DNA of 64,000 nt from an uncultured Pelagibacteraceae bacterium (GCA_902604245.1 CACKXQ010000005.1:1-64000); one strand, 5' to 3'. Positions 17,626 through 28,956 are shown, counted from the stretch's first letter. Numbers and translations are program-made. Notes: generated by a model from the letters alone, not told the origin.

Positions 17626-18998
17626 TGTATGAAACAAAACAAAGCTGGGTTGACTCTTTATTAGTTTATAAAGATATAAGGATGTTAAGAATATTGCTTC
17701 TAGGAGCAATAAGCGGATTTCCATGGGTATTAATTGCAAGTAGCTTAAGTCTTTGGCTAAAGGAAGAGGGATTAAGTAGATCAACAATTGGTTGGGCAGG
17801 ATTAATATTTGGAGTTTATGCTTTTAATTATTTATGGGCTCCAATAATTGATAGAATACAAATTCCACTTTTGACAAAAAAATTAGGACATAGACGAGGA
17901 TGGATCGTCTTAATGCAATTAATCATTTTATTCAGCTTGATAGTTTGGAGTTTTATAAATCCTACACAACATTTAGCACTTTTGATTAGTGTTGGATTAA
18001 TAATTGCAATAGCTTCAGCAACCCAAGATATAACTGTTGATGCATTGAGAATTGAACAAATTGATGCAAATGAAGGGAAATCCATGGCAGCAGGTGCAGC
18101 TATGGCAGTAGTTGGTTGGTGGACTGGTTATAAATTAGGAGGCGTTTTAGCACTATTTACTGCTGAATTTTTTCAAAATATGGGAGTAGCAGATTATTGG
18201 CAAGCTACTTTTTTAGTTTTAGGTGTTTTAATTATTTTAATGAATATTTGTTTGATGTTTGTTCATGAACCAATTGATAATAACAGACAAAATAATCAAA
18301 AAGAAACAGATCAAATGATTATAAATAAGCTTGGATCAAATAATGTTTTAACAAATTTTATTGCTTACATTTCTGGAACTATTGGTGGACCAATAATAAG
18401 TTTTTTCAAGAAAAATGGTTTTGCAATTGCAGTTGGGATATTAGGATTTGTGTTTTTATTTAAAATAGGTGAGGCATTTTTAGGACGCATGTCTATTGTT
18501 TTTTATAAAGAAATAGGATTTTCAAAAGGACAAATAGCAATTTATTCTAAAGGATTAGGATGGATAACAACCGTAGTTTTCACTTTAATAGGTGGTGTAA
18601 TGGCGATGAGAGCTGGAACAGTCAAAACTATGTTTTTTGCTGGAGGTTTGATGGCTGTAACTAATTTACTTTTCGCATTATTGGCCTGGACAGGTAAATC
18701 AGAATTATTATTCGCAATAGCTGTGATAGCTGATGATATAACAGCTGCATTTGCAACAGTTGCATTTGTTGCTTTTATTTCTTTATTGGTAGATAGGACC
18801 TACACGGCAACCCAATATGCATTATTAGCATCCGTTGGAACTGCTGGAAGAACTACCCTTGCCTCTTCATCAGGTGCGCTAGTAGATTGGCTAAATGGAG
18901 ACTGGGGTACATTTTTTATAATAACAACTGTAATGGTGATACCATCACTAATTTGTCTTTGGTTTATAAGGAATAAAGTAAAAATTGGTGCAAAATAG
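17625..18998 (+). CDS. ampG: AmpG-like major facilitator permease (muropeptide uptake)
   Basis: This 457-residue transporter has about 12 hydrophobic helices. The opening RILLLGAISGFPWVLIASS, then GLIFGVYAFNYLWAP and ATQDITVDALRIE, resemble AmpG, the proton-coupled importer of GlcNAc-anhydroMurNAc-peptides in wall recycling. The ATG at 17625 sharing a base with the trkH stop is preferred over a TTG at 17610. The following NlpC/P60 hydrolase gene supports a wall-recycling role, but substrates of AmpG homologues outside enterobacteria are poorly known. Confidence 0.82.
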   Translation: MYETKQSWVDSLLVYKDIRMLRILLLGAISGFPWVLIASSLSLWLKEEGLSRSTIGWAGLIFGVYAFNYLWAPIIDRIQIPLLTKKLGHRRGWIVLMQLIILFSLIVWSFINPTQHLALLISVGLIIAIASATQDITVDALRIEQIDANEGKSMAAGAAMAVVGWWTGYKLGGVLALFTAEFFQNMGVADYWQATFLVLGVLIILMNICLMFVHEPIDNNRQNNQKETDQMIINKLGSNNVLTNFIAYISGTIGGPIISFFKKNGFAIAVGILGFVFLFKIGEAFLGRMSIVFYKEIGFSKGQIAIYSKGLGWITTVVFTLIGGVMAMRAGTVKTMFFAGGLMAVTNLLFALLAWTGKSELLFAIAVIADDITAAFATVAFVAFISLLVDRTYTATQYALLASVGTAGRTTLASSSGALVDWLNGDWGTFFIITTVMVIPSLICLWFIRNKVKIGAK

Positions 18999-19740
18999 CT
19001 ATTTCTGTAAGAATTCCTATTTAAACGTTTATGAGCTGGCCTCAAAGAAATCAAATATAAGTACACAATTAATTTATGGTGAAAAATTTAGGATAATTGG
19101 AAAAAAGAAAGATTTTTTTAAAATCAGAACTGATTTTGACAATTACTTAGGTTTTATAAAAATCAAAAAATTTAATAAAGTTTTAAACAAAACTCACAAA
19201 GTCAGTATATTAAAATCGAAGATTTATAATAAACCAAAAAACAATATTAAATTTTTAACAAAAAAATACCTTCCATTTTCATCTGAAATTCAGATTATAA
19301 ATAAAAAAAATAACTTTGTAATGTTCGAAAAGAATAAATGGATAAAATCAAATGAATTACAAAGATTAAATAAAAGAAATTATAATTTTAGTAAAATATT
19401 AAAACTTTTTTTGAATATTAAATATAAATGGGGTGGCAAAACTTTTGATGGTATTGATTGTTCAGCATTACTACAAATTTTTTATAAATATAACCATAAG
19501 TTCTTTCCTAGAGATACAAAAGATCAAGTTAAAATCAAAAAAGGTTTTAGGAATAAAAGAATTTTAAAGAAAGGAGATATTATTTTTTGGAAAGGACATG
19601 TTGCAGTTTGTTTAAATACAAAAAAATTAATTCATGCATATGGTCCAAGAAAAAAAGTAATAATAATGCCAATAATAAAAACCATTAAATTAATTGAAAA
19701 AACTACAAATTTAAAAGTGATTAAAATTATATCGATTTAG
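18985..19740 (+). CDS. NlpC/P60 family cysteine peptidase (peptidoglycan hydrolase)
   Basis: This 251-residue protein has an N-terminal SH3-like region (ISTQLIYGEKF and following) and a C-terminal NlpC/P60 domain. The catalytic cysteine is C159 in FDGIDCSALLQ and the histidine lies in GDIIFWKGHVAVC, with a later HAYGP. The family cuts D-Glu-diamino-acid bonds in wall peptides. No signal peptide is seen, consistent with cytoplasmic action on imported muropeptides from the adjacent AmpG-like permease. There is no ATG: start is TTG at 18985 or GTG at 18988, within the end of ampG. The gene overlaps tyrA tail to tail by 4 bases. Confidence 0.85.
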   Translation: MVQNSYFCKNSYLNVYELASKKSNISTQLIYGEKFRIIGKKKDFFKIRTDFDNYLGFIKIKKFNKVLNKTHKVSILKSKIYNKPKNNIKFLTKKYLPFSSEIQIINKKNNFVMFEKNKWIKSNELQRLNKRNYNFSKILKLFLNIKYKWGGKTFDGIDCSALLQIFYKYNHKFFPRDTKDQVKIKKGFRNKRILKKGDIIFWKGHVAVCLNTKKLIHAYGPRKKVIIMPIIKTIKLIEKTTNLKVIKIISI

Positions 19741-20636
19741 TTTTGATCTCTTCCAAAATCCGGCTTCGCTATATCTTGTTTAAAATTCAATATTTGCTGT
19801 CTTACTTTTTTTGAGTTAACTAATTTTTTTCTCAATGTGTTATCATCTAAATTTTCAATATTTTTTTTAAAAGATTTTAAATTTTTGATAAATAAGTTTA
19901 TTGCACTAATAACATTTTTTTTATTATTAAAAAAAATATCTCTCCACATTATTTCGTTTGATGCAGCTATCCTTGAAAAATCTCTTAACCCTCCTGCACT
20001 AAATTTAATTATATCTTTTTTATGAGTTTTTTGAAAATCTTGGGCGGTCTTTATTAAATTGTAAGCTATTAAGTGGGGTAAATGACTTGTAATTGAAAAT
20101 ATCTTATCGTGAACTTTCTCATCCATAATTATTACTTTAGAACCAATCTTTTTCCAAAAATTAACCAATTTTTTCTGTTTAACTTTGTTTTTGTCACTAA
20201 AAACTATACACCATTTATTAATAAATAGACTTTTACTTCCATACTTTGGTCCACTTACCTCTGATCCAGATATCGGATGACTCATAATCCAGTCTAGTGA
20301 CTTTGAAAGGCTCTTATTTTTTAATTTTTTAATATTTTCCTTTGTAGAGCCTACATCGGTAATTAAAGATTTTTTACTTAGATACTTATTTAAATAGGGG
20401 ATAATTCTTTCATACTGACTCATCGGAGTAGCAAGTATAACAAGATCAATATCGAAAATTTTATTATCTAGTTTCTTTAAAATAATTATATTTTTATTTA
20501 TTTTTTTGATTTCTCTAATATTTTTTTCTAATTTTTCGAAAACAAAAAAGTTTTTAGAAGTTTTTTTATTTATAGATGCTCTTAAAATTGAAGATCCAAT
20601 TAATCCACAACCAACAATTAATATATTTTTAAACAT
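19737..20636 (-). CDS. tyrA: prephenate/cyclohexadienyl dehydrogenase
   Basis: TyrA of 299 residues, NAD(P)-dependent dehydrogenase for tyrosine synthesis. The Rossmann glycine motif VGCGLIGSS is at about 8-16, and the dehydrogenase region shows MSHPISGSE and the helical SITSHLPHLIAYNL. It overlaps hisC by 8 bases, the usual alphaproteobacterial pair, and runs tail to tail into the NlpC/P60 gene. Preference for prephenate or arogenate cannot be decided by eye. Confidence 0.93.
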   Translation of the reverse strand: MFKNILIVGCGLIGSSILRASINKKTSKNFFVFEKLEKNIREIKKINKNIIILKKLDNKIFDIDLVILATPMSQYERIIPYLNKYLSKKSLITDVGSTKENIKKLKNKSLSKSLDWIMSHPISGSEVSGPKYGSKSLFINKWCIVFSDKNKVKQKKLVNFWKKIGSKVIIMDEKVHDKIFSITSHLPHLIAYNLIKTAQDFQKTHKKDIIKFSAGGLRDFSRIAASNEIMWRDIFFNNKKNVISAINLFIKNLKSFKKNIENLDDNTLRKKLVNSKKVRQQILNFKQDIAKPDFGRDQN

Positions 20637-21714
20637 TTTTAAAAATTTTTTTCATCTGTTTAATTAAAAGTATATTTTCTTTCACATTTCCAATTGTAAG
20701 CCTTAAACAATTTTTAATGCCATACGAATTCATCTCTCTAAGAATAATTCCTGATTTTTCAAGATTTCTCTCAACAAAGCTTGCATTTAATTTACAACGT
20801 TTAAAATCTAAAAGAAAAAAATTTGGTCCAATTTCATTTGTTTGAATACTATAAGAATTCATTATTTGTTTTATTTTTCTAGCCCAATCTAAATTATGTT
20901 TTACAGATTTTTTTATAAAATTTTTATCTTTAAGAGATTCAGCTGCACATTCCTGTGCTATCTTATTTACATTAAACGGTGGTTTAATTTTATATAAAGC
21001 ATCTATAATTTTTTTACTTCCATAACCCCATCCAACTCTTAGAGATGCAAGACCATAAATTTTTGAAAAAGTTCTTAATATAAATACATTATTTTGATTT
21101 TTAAAAAGTTCCAGGCCTGATCTATAATCTTTATTTAACATATATTCAAAATATGCATCATCGACTACCAATAAAATTTTTTTATTTAATCGCTTCCTTA
21201 GGTCTAACAGTTGATTTTTAGAAATGTATGTACCTGTAGGATTATTTGGATTAGCTATAAATACAATCTTAGTTCTTTTAGTTGTTTTTTTTATAATTTC
21301 ATCATTTGATACTTTAAAATTTTTTTCTTTAGAAAATATAACTTTTGCTCCTACTATTTTTGCATAAATTCTGTACATTAAAAAACTGTACTCTGGCACG
21401 ACTACTTCATCTCCTTTGTTCAAAAATAACTGACATAGCATTTGAATAATTTCGTCAGATCCAGATCCACAAATAATCTGATTTTTCTTGCAATTATATT
21501 TTTTTGAAATTGTGGAAGTTAATTCCTTAAATTTCCCATCCGGATACTTTGATATATTATTTTTGGATTTTATTATTGCTTTATTAGCATTTTTGCTCAT
21601 GCCTAAAGCTGATTCATTAGCTGATAGTTTAATAATACTTTTTTTTTTATTTAAGAAGGATCTTCCAGGCTTGTAGGCCTCTAGGTTTAATTTTCTAAAT
21701 AATGGAGTATTCAT
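20629..21714 (-). CDS. hisC: histidinol-phosphate aminotransferase
   Basis: This 361-residue fold-I PLP aminotransferase has NPNNPTGTYIS for PLP stacking, VDDAYFEY, and the Schiff-base lysine in LRTFSKIYGLASLRVGWG. It acts in histidine synthesis. Homologues adjacent to tyrA often also transaminate aromatic 2-oxo acids, so a dual role in phenylalanine and tyrosine synthesis is plausible. It is divergent from metX. Confidence 0.92.
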   Translation of the reverse strand: MNTPLFRKLNLEAYKPGRSFLNKKKSIIKLSANESALGMSKNANKAIIKSKNNISKYPDGKFKELTSTISKKYNCKKNQIICGSGSDEIIQMLCQLFLNKGDEVVVPEYSFLMYRIYAKIVGAKVIFSKEKNFKVSNDEIIKKTTKRTKIVFIANPNNPTGTYISKNQLLDLRKRLNKKILLVVDDAYFEYMLNKDYRSGLELFKNQNNVFILRTFSKIYGLASLRVGWGYGSKKIIDALYKIKPPFNVNKIAQECAAESLKDKNFIKKSVKHNLDWARKIKQIMNSYSIQTNEIGPNFFLLDFKRCKLNASFVERNLEKSGIILREMNSYGIKNCLRLTIGNVKENILLIKQMKKIFKNV

Positions 21715-21778
21715 GATGCTTAGTTTTACTAATAAATAGTCAGATAATTAAATAATACAATCAATAATTCTAAAAAAA

Positions 21779-21805
21779 TTGACATCTAAAAAGCTATCTT
21801 ATAAA
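21779..21805 (+). promoter_or_regulatory. sigma-70 promoter of metX
   Basis: A perfect TTGACA (21779-21784) is followed 15 bases later by TATAAA (21800-21805). Transcription would start near 21812, just before the first stem of the SAM-II aptamer, which fits a riboswitch at the very 5' end of the message. An 8-bp inverted repeat, AAAAAGCT 21788-21795 with AGCTTTTT 21806-21813, overlaps the -10 region and could be an operator or coincidental. Confidence 0.65.
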
Positions 21806-21811
21806 AGCTTT

Positions 21812-21863
21812 TTGCGCTGATTTAACTGAATTGCGAGCGCTTTAAAAAACCTGCTAAATAAGT
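21812..21863 (+). ncRNA. SAM-II riboswitch
   Basis: The segment carries the SAM-II layout: P1 arm GCGCT (21814-21818), the conserved loop GATTTAAC, a second conserved block ATTGC-AGCGC closing P1 (21836-21840), an A-rich linker and the 3' pseudoknot strand GCTAAATAAG. It agrees closely with the marine env_12 metX aptamer known from structural work. SAM-II binds S-adenosylmethionine and shuts down translation by locking the pseudoknot near the ribosome site. Location 34 bases ahead of metX, a methionine-synthesis gene, is the classic context. A T-run (21863-21870) follows directly. Confidence 0.93.
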
Positions 21864-21896
21864 TTTTTTTCTCACAATTCATTTCAGCAAAATTTT

Positions 21897-23030
21897 ATGA
21901 GTAACTTGAATAAAATAAAAAGCATACTTGTTGAGAAAACTCTTAAGCTTGATTGTGGAAAGGAAATATCAAACTTTCCATTAGCTTATGAGACCTATGG
22001 AAATCTTAATGCGAAGAAAGATAATGCTATTTTAATTTTTCATGCATTAACAGGTGATCAATATGCTTCAGGAATCAATCCAATCACAAAAAAAGACGGT
22101 TGGTGGAACTATGCAGTTGGTTCAGGTAAGTCATTCGATACTGATAAATTTTTTGTTATCTGTGCCAATGTCATTGGTGGATGTATGGGATCCTATGGAC
22201 CAGGAACTATTGATCCCTTGACCAATAAACCTATAGGTACAAATTTTCCTGTAATTACAATTAATGATATGGTTAACGCTCAATACAATCTATTAGATTA
22301 TTTTAAAATTGAAAAATTATTTGCAGTTGCTGGCGGCTCTATGGGCGGAATGCAAGTTTTACAATTCGTATCAAATTTCCCGAATAAGGCTAGAGTGGCT
22401 TTACCAATTGCTTGCACGGCTAGTCATTCAGCTCAAAATATTGCTTTTAATGAACTTGGAAGACAAGCAATAATGTCGGATAGCAATTGGAAAGAGGGAT
22501 TGTATAATGAAAAATCAACAAATCCTGACAAGGGTTTAGCTGTTGCTAGGATGGCTGCTCATATAACATATTTATCAAAACAAGGTTTACAAGAAAAGTT
22601 TGGAAGAAATCTTCAAGAAAGATCCGATTTAAAATTTGGATTTGATGCTGATTTTCAAATTGAGAGTTATTTGAGATATCAAGGTTCTGTGTTTGTAGAT
22701 AGATTTGATGCAAATAGTTATTTGTATATCACGAGAGCGATGGATTATTTTGATTTAACTAAACAATTTGGTGGAAACCTTTCCAAAGCATTTAAAGACA
22801 CTAAAACCAAATTTTTTATCATTTCCTTTACTTCTGATTGGTTATACCCAACCTCTGAGAATAAAGATATTGTAATAGCACTTAATGCAATTGGTGCTGA
22901 TGTGGGTTTTGTAGAAATTAGAACTGATAAAGGTCATGATTCTTTTTTGTTAAATGTACCAGATTTTTTAAGCACTATTAAAAATTATTTAAACACAACA
23001 TATTCTAATATTAATGAAAGTAGAATTTAA
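21897..23030 (+). CDS. metX: homoserine O-acetyltransferase
   Basis: This 377-residue alpha/beta-hydrolase-fold acyltransferase activates homoserine for methionine synthesis. It has IFHALTGDQYASG, the nucleophile elbow GGSMGGMQ, the aspartate in TSDWLYP and the histidine in DKGHDSFLL. Acetyl-CoA versus succinyl-CoA preference in this family is not safely read from sequence. O-acylhomoserine can be sulfhydrylated with sulfide or methanethiol, which matters in an organism that demethylates DMSP. It overlaps metW by 17 bases. Confidence 0.95.
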   Translation: MSNLNKIKSILVEKTLKLDCGKEISNFPLAYETYGNLNAKKDNAILIFHALTGDQYASGINPITKKDGWWNYAVGSGKSFDTDKFFVICANVIGGCMGSYGPGTIDPLTNKPIGTNFPVITINDMVNAQYNLLDYFKIEKLFAVAGGSMGGMQVLQFVSNFPNKARVALPIACTASHSAQNIAFNELGRQAIMSDSNWKEGLYNEKSTNPDKGLAVARMAAHITYLSKQGLQEKFGRNLQERSDLKFGFDADFQIESYLRYQGSVFVDRFDANSYLYITRAMDYFDLTKQFGGNLSKAFKDTKTKFFIISFTSDWLYPTSENKDIVIALNAIGADVGFVEIRTDKGHDSFLLNVPDFLSTIKNYLNTTYSNINESRI

Positions 23031-23610
23031 AGTTATATCAAAGTTTATTGAGGAAAAATCAAGAGTCTTGGACGTTGGATGTGGTGATGGAATTTTAATG
23101 GAATATCTATCAAAAAATAAAGTGGTAAATGTTAGAGGACTTGAAATTTCTAAAGAAAAAGTAAAAAAATGTTTATCCAAAGGTTTAGCTGTTATTGAAG
23201 GCAATGCTGAGAATGATTTAAAGCAATTTCCAGATTTATCATTTGATTATGTAATATTAAGTCAAACGCTCCAAGCATTTATGAGTCCAGAGAAAGTAAT
23301 TGAAAATTTATTACGAGTAGGAAAAAAGGTAATTGTTACAATTCCAAATTTTGGACATTGGAAAGTTAGACTAGATTTGCTATTTAAAGGAGAAATGCCA
23401 GTTACAAAGAATTTACCTTATCAATGGTATAATACTCCCAACCTACACATGTGTACAATTCAAGACTTTTATAATTTTTGTAACAACAAAAGTATAAATA
23501 TTTATAAAACAATTTCTTTAAATGGAGAGAAAATTTCACATATTACAACTTCAAATTTAAAATATAAGAACCTAATATCTGAATTGGGTATTTTTTTATT
23601 AGAAAAATAA
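23014..23610 (+). CDS. metW: methionine biosynthesis protein MetW
   Basis: A class I methyltransferase-fold protein of 198 residues with the SAM-binding motif LDVGCGDGILM, followed by IEGNAE and the MetW-typical VTIPNFGHWKVRLDL and PVTKNLPYQWYNTPNLHMC. MetW accompanies MetX and supports its activity in many proteobacteria; its precise chemistry is unsettled. It starts inside the end of metX, indicating translational coupling under the SAM-II switch. Confidence 0.95.
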   Translation: MKVEFKVISKFIEEKSRVLDVGCGDGILMEYLSKNKVVNVRGLEISKEKVKKCLSKGLAVIEGNAENDLKQFPDLSFDYVILSQTLQAFMSPEKVIENLLRVGKKVIVTIPNFGHWKVRLDLLFKGEMPVTKNLPYQWYNTPNLHMCTIQDFYNFCNNKSINIYKTISLNGEKISHITTSNLKYKNLISELGIFLLEK

Positions 23611-23612
23611 AA

Positions 23613-24332
23613 ATGAAAATAGAAATTATAAAATGTTTAGAAGATAATTTTTCATATTTATTAATTGATGAATTAACAAAATCAACTATTGTAATAGATC
23701 CTAGTGAAGCAGAGCCTATTATAAAAAAAATTGAAAGTCTTAATCTAAAATTAAAATTCATAATGAATACTCACCATCATTATGATCATGTAGGAGGTAA
23801 TAAAGAGCTAAAGAAATTATATAATGCTAAGGTTATAGGTTTTGGTGAAGATAAACATAGGATACCTGAAATAGATATATCTTTAAAAAATGATGAAATT
23901 TGGAAAGAGGGTATATTTGAAGCAAAAGTTTTTCATATCCCAGGACATACTTTAGGACATATATGTTTTTACTTTTTTAAAGAAAATGCATTATTTTCTG
24001 GAGATACATTATTTTCATTAGGTTGTGGAAGAGTGTTTGAGGGTACTCACGAACAGATGTTTAATTCTTTGCAATTGTTAAAGAATTTACCAGTTGAGAC
24101 AGAAATTTATTGTGGGCATGAATATACATTAAAAAATTCAGATTTTTGTTTAAAGCATGATCCAGAAAATAAAGCTTTAATTTCGAAAATTAAGTTTATA
24201 AAAAATCAACTGGCTAAAGGTCAGCCAACCATTCCATCGACACTTGAAGAGGAGCTACAAACTAATATTTTTTTAAGATCAAAAAACATTGAAAACTTTT
24301 CAAAATTGAGAGATTTAAAGGATAATTTCTAG
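23613..24332 (+). CDS. gloB: hydroxyacylglutathione hydrolase (glyoxalase II)
   Basis: Metallo-beta-lactamase-fold enzyme of 239 residues with the dinuclear metal motif THHHYDH (about 53-59), HIPGHTLGH, the bridging aspartate in FSGDTLFSLGCGR and a C-terminal CGHEYT. It completes methylglyoxal detoxification by splitting S-lactoylglutathione. It starts 2 bases after metW. The C-terminus has the expected RLRD-like segment, here FSKLRDLKDNF. Confidence 0.94.
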   Translation: MKIEIIKCLEDNFSYLLIDELTKSTIVIDPSEAEPIIKKIESLNLKLKFIMNTHHHYDHVGGNKELKKLYNAKVIGFGEDKHRIPEIDISLKNDEIWKEGIFEAKVFHIPGHTLGHICFYFFKENALFSGDTLFSLGCGRVFEGTHEQMFNSLQLLKNLPVETEIYCGHEYTLKNSDFCLKHDPENKALISKIKFIKNQLAKGQPTIPSTLEEELQTNIFLRSKNIENFSKLRDLKDNF

Positions 24333-24342
24333 CTTATTCAGC

Positions 24343-24370
24343 TTGACTAAAATAAGGCCCTGACTATATT
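24343..24370 (+). promoter_or_regulatory. promoter of the rplU-rpmA operon
   Basis: TTGACT (24343-24348) and TATATT (24365-24370) with a 16-base spacer match the sigma-70 consensus at five of six positions each. The -10 box lies 27 bases from the rplU ATG. It is the only clear promoter between gloB and the nine-gene run that follows. Confidence 0.65.
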
Positions 24371-24397
24371 GCTGATAATTAAAAATTAGGATCGTTA

Positions 24398-24808
24398 ATG
24401 TCATACGCAGTAATACAAACAGGTGGAAAACAGTACAAAGTCTCAGCTGGTGAAATAATAAAAGTAGAAAAATTAGCTGAGTCAGATCCAGCCACTAAAG
24501 TGGAATTTAATGAAATTTTAGCTTATGGCGATGATAAGAGCATTGAATTAGGAGCACCAACTGTAGATGGTGCAAAAGTTGAAGCTGAACTATTAAAAAA
24601 TGGCAAAGAAAGAACTGTTCTAATTTTTAAAAAAAGAAGAAGAAAAAATTCAAGACGTAAAAACGGACACAGACAACAGTATTCACTAATAAGAATTAAC
24701 AAAATTTTTTCTAAAGATGGTAAAGTTTTATCAGAGGCTGAAAAGATGAAAAAAAGTGAAGTTGTGGTTAAAGAAGCTAAGGAAGAAAAAACTGAGGCTT
24801 CAAAATAA
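24398..24808 (+). CDS. rplU: 50S ribosomal protein bL21
   Basis: bL21 of 136 residues with the canonical start YAVIQTGGKQYKVSAGE and the rRNA-binding KKRRRKNSRRKNGHRQQYS. The core ends near residue 105; a Lys/Glu-rich tail of about 30 residues (VVVKEAKEEKTEASK) follows. Similar charged tails on rpsP and rplS in this window make this a shared trait of this genome's ribosomal proteins. rpmA follows after 11 bases. Confidence 0.97.
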   Translation: MSYAVIQTGGKQYKVSAGEIIKVEKLAESDPATKVEFNEILAYGDDKSIELGAPTVDGAKVEAELLKNGKERTVLIFKKRRRKNSRRKNGHRQQYSLIRINKIFSKDGKVLSEAEKMKKSEVVVKEAKEEKTEASK

Positions 24809-24819
24809 ATAGGTAATTT

Positions 24820-25074
24820 ATGGCAACAAAAAAAGCAGGTGGATCATCAAGAAATGGAAGAGATAGTGCGGGCCGTAGACTGGGTGTGAAAAAATATGGT
24901 GGTGAATTAGTCATACCTGGAAATATTATTGTCAGACAAAGAGGCACTAAAATTTTTCCTGGAGAAAATGTTGGAATGGGTAAAGACCATTCAATTTTTT
25001 CTGTTGTTAAAGGAAAAGTAGTTTTTAAAAAAAGCAAATCAGACAGAACTTACGTATCAGTAAAGCCTAATTAG
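24820..25074 (+). CDS. rpmA: 50S ribosomal protein bL27
   Basis: bL27 of 84 residues, full length, beginning [20 protein letters not shown] and containing [18 protein letters not shown]. Its N-terminal tail reaches the peptidyl-transferase centre. The mature-type N-terminus shows no Firmicute-style cleavable leader. It sits in the conserved rplU-rpmA-obgE order. Confidence 0.98.
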   Translation: MATKKAGGSSRNGRDSAGRRLGVKKYGGELVIPGNIIVRQRGTKIFPGENVGMGKDHSIFSVVKGKVVFKKSKSDRTYVSVKPN

Positions 25075-25089
25075 TAGACAGCTAATTAA

Positions 25090-27180
<2,091 letters not shown>

Positions 27181-27184
<4 letters not shown>

Positions 27185-28428
27185 GAAAAAACTTAGAAAA
27201 AATTGGTACAAATGCGAAAATCGCTTTTCAAAACAAAATAAGTAATAAAAAAAAAAATAAAGTATTAAATTATTACATTCAACTTATTAAAAAAAACCAA
27301 AATAAAATTTTAGTTGAAAACACAAAAGATATAAAAATAGCTAAATCTAAAAAACTTAAAGAAAATTTAATTAAAAGACTTGCTCTTAATAATGACAAAA
27401 TAGGCTCAATTATTAAATCAATTGAAACTATTGCAAAATTTAAGGATCCAGTGGATGTTGACATAGAAACCTGGAAAAGACCAAACGGTTTAAAACTAAA
27501 AAAAGTATCAATTCCGATAGGTATTATTGGTGTAATTTATGAAAGTAGACCAAATGTTACTTCGGATGTATCTACACTTTGTTTTAAATCTGGGAACTGC
27601 GTAATATTAAGAGGAGGATCAGAGGCTTTCTTTAGTAATAAAATTTTAGCTAATCTTTTTAGAAAATCATTAGAAAAATACAAAATAAACAAAAATTTTG
27701 TTCAGTTTATAGAGAATAAAAATAGAAAATTGGTCGACTACATGCTGTCAAAAATGTCAAAATATATAGACGTTATTATTCCAAGAGGTGGAAAAAGTCT
27801 TGTAAAAAAAGTTCAAGATTTATCCTCTGTTCCTGTAATTGGACACCTTGAAGGTATGTGTCATACTTATATCGATAAAGATGCAAATCTTTCAATGGCA
27901 AAAAAAATATTAATCAATGCTAAATTGCGTAATACTAGTATTTGTGGAGCTACCGAGACACTTTTAATACATAAAAATAAATCTAAAAATGTAGATGAGA
28001 TATTAAGTGAACTCACAAAGAGAGGTTGTTCTATATATGCTGATAGAAATATTTCTAAATTGTTCAACGGAAATTCAAGATTAGCAAATAATAAAACATG
28101 GTCGAAGGAACATTTATCTGCAAAAATTTCTGTAAAACTAGTAAATAATATTAATGACGCAGTAAATCATATTAATAAATATGGAACAATGCATACTGAC
28201 GCGATAATTACTAATAATAAAATTTCCGCAAAATTTTTTATAAAAAATATTAAAAGTTCGATCGCTATTCACAATTCTTCAACACAGTATGCTGATGGAG
28301 GAGAATTTGGTTTTGGAGGTGAAGTTGGAATTTCAACAAATAAACTTCCACCAAGAGGTCCTGTTGGACTAAACCAGCTAGTTAGTTACAAATATGAGAT
28401 ATATGGATCTGGACAAACAAGGAAATAA
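27181..28428 (+). CDS. proA: gamma-glutamyl phosphate reductase
   Basis: ProA of 415 residues, aldehyde-dehydrogenase fold, reduces glutamyl-5-phosphate to the semialdehyde. It shows GIIGVIYESRPNVT, ILRGGSEAF, the catalytic cysteine in NTSICGATETLLI and the C-terminal FGFGGEVGISTNKLPPRGPVG (split here by the family's FG/EVG motif). Gene order proB-proA after obgE is typical of alphaproteobacteria. Confidence 0.96.
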
Positions 28429-28939
28429 AAAAAAAATTGGTATTCTTGGAGGCACCTTTGATCCAGCACATAAAGGACATTTAAGTATCTCTAAAGAAGC
28501 AAAAAAAAGATACGATATTGATAAGATTATTTGGGCGGTTACCAAAAAAAATCCATTTAAAGAGAAAAGTAGTTTAAGTTTAGATAAAAGAATTGATTTT
28601 GCAAAAAAAATTGCTCAAAAAAATTCGTTTATAAAAGTAAAATATTTTGAGGATAAAATTAAATCGAATAGAACAATTGACTTGATAAAGTATATTAAAA
28701 AAAAAAATAAAAAGACTGATATTTATTTCATAATGGGAGCAGATAGTTTGATTAATTTTCATAAATGGAAAAATTCTGATTTAATTTCATCTCTTTGTAA
28801 CATTCTAGTATTTGATAGAGACAGATATAAGGCCAAATCATTAAGTTCTAGAAGCTTTATAAAGTATAGTAAGAAAAGCTTAAAATTTATTAAATTTAAT
28901 AAGGTCAATATTTCATCTTCTAAATTAAGAAAAATTTGA
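28394..28939 (+). CDS. nadD: nicotinate-nucleotide adenylyltransferase, short C-terminus
   Basis: NadD adenylates nicotinate mononucleotide in NAD synthesis. The nucleotidyltransferase signature GGTFDPAHKGHLS sits near the N-terminus, with WAVTKKNPFK, IMGADSLINFHKW and a terminal ISSSKLRK matching the ISSTxIR motif. The protein then stops, whereas typical NadD proteins continue for about 20-30 more residues, so the C-terminal helix appears lost. Start may be the ATG at 28394 or at 28403; both overlap proA. Confidence 0.88.
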   Translation: MRYMDLDKQGNKKKIGILGGTFDPAHKGHLSISKEAKKRYDIDKIIWAVTKKNPFKEKSSLSLDKRIDFAKKIAQKNSFIKVKYFEDKIKSNRTIDLIKYIKKKNKKTDIYFIMGADSLINFHKWKNSDLISSLCNILVFDRDRYKAKSLSSRSFIKYSKKSLKFIKFNKVNISSSKLRKI

Positions 28940-28956
28940 TACTCTTTTAATAATTA

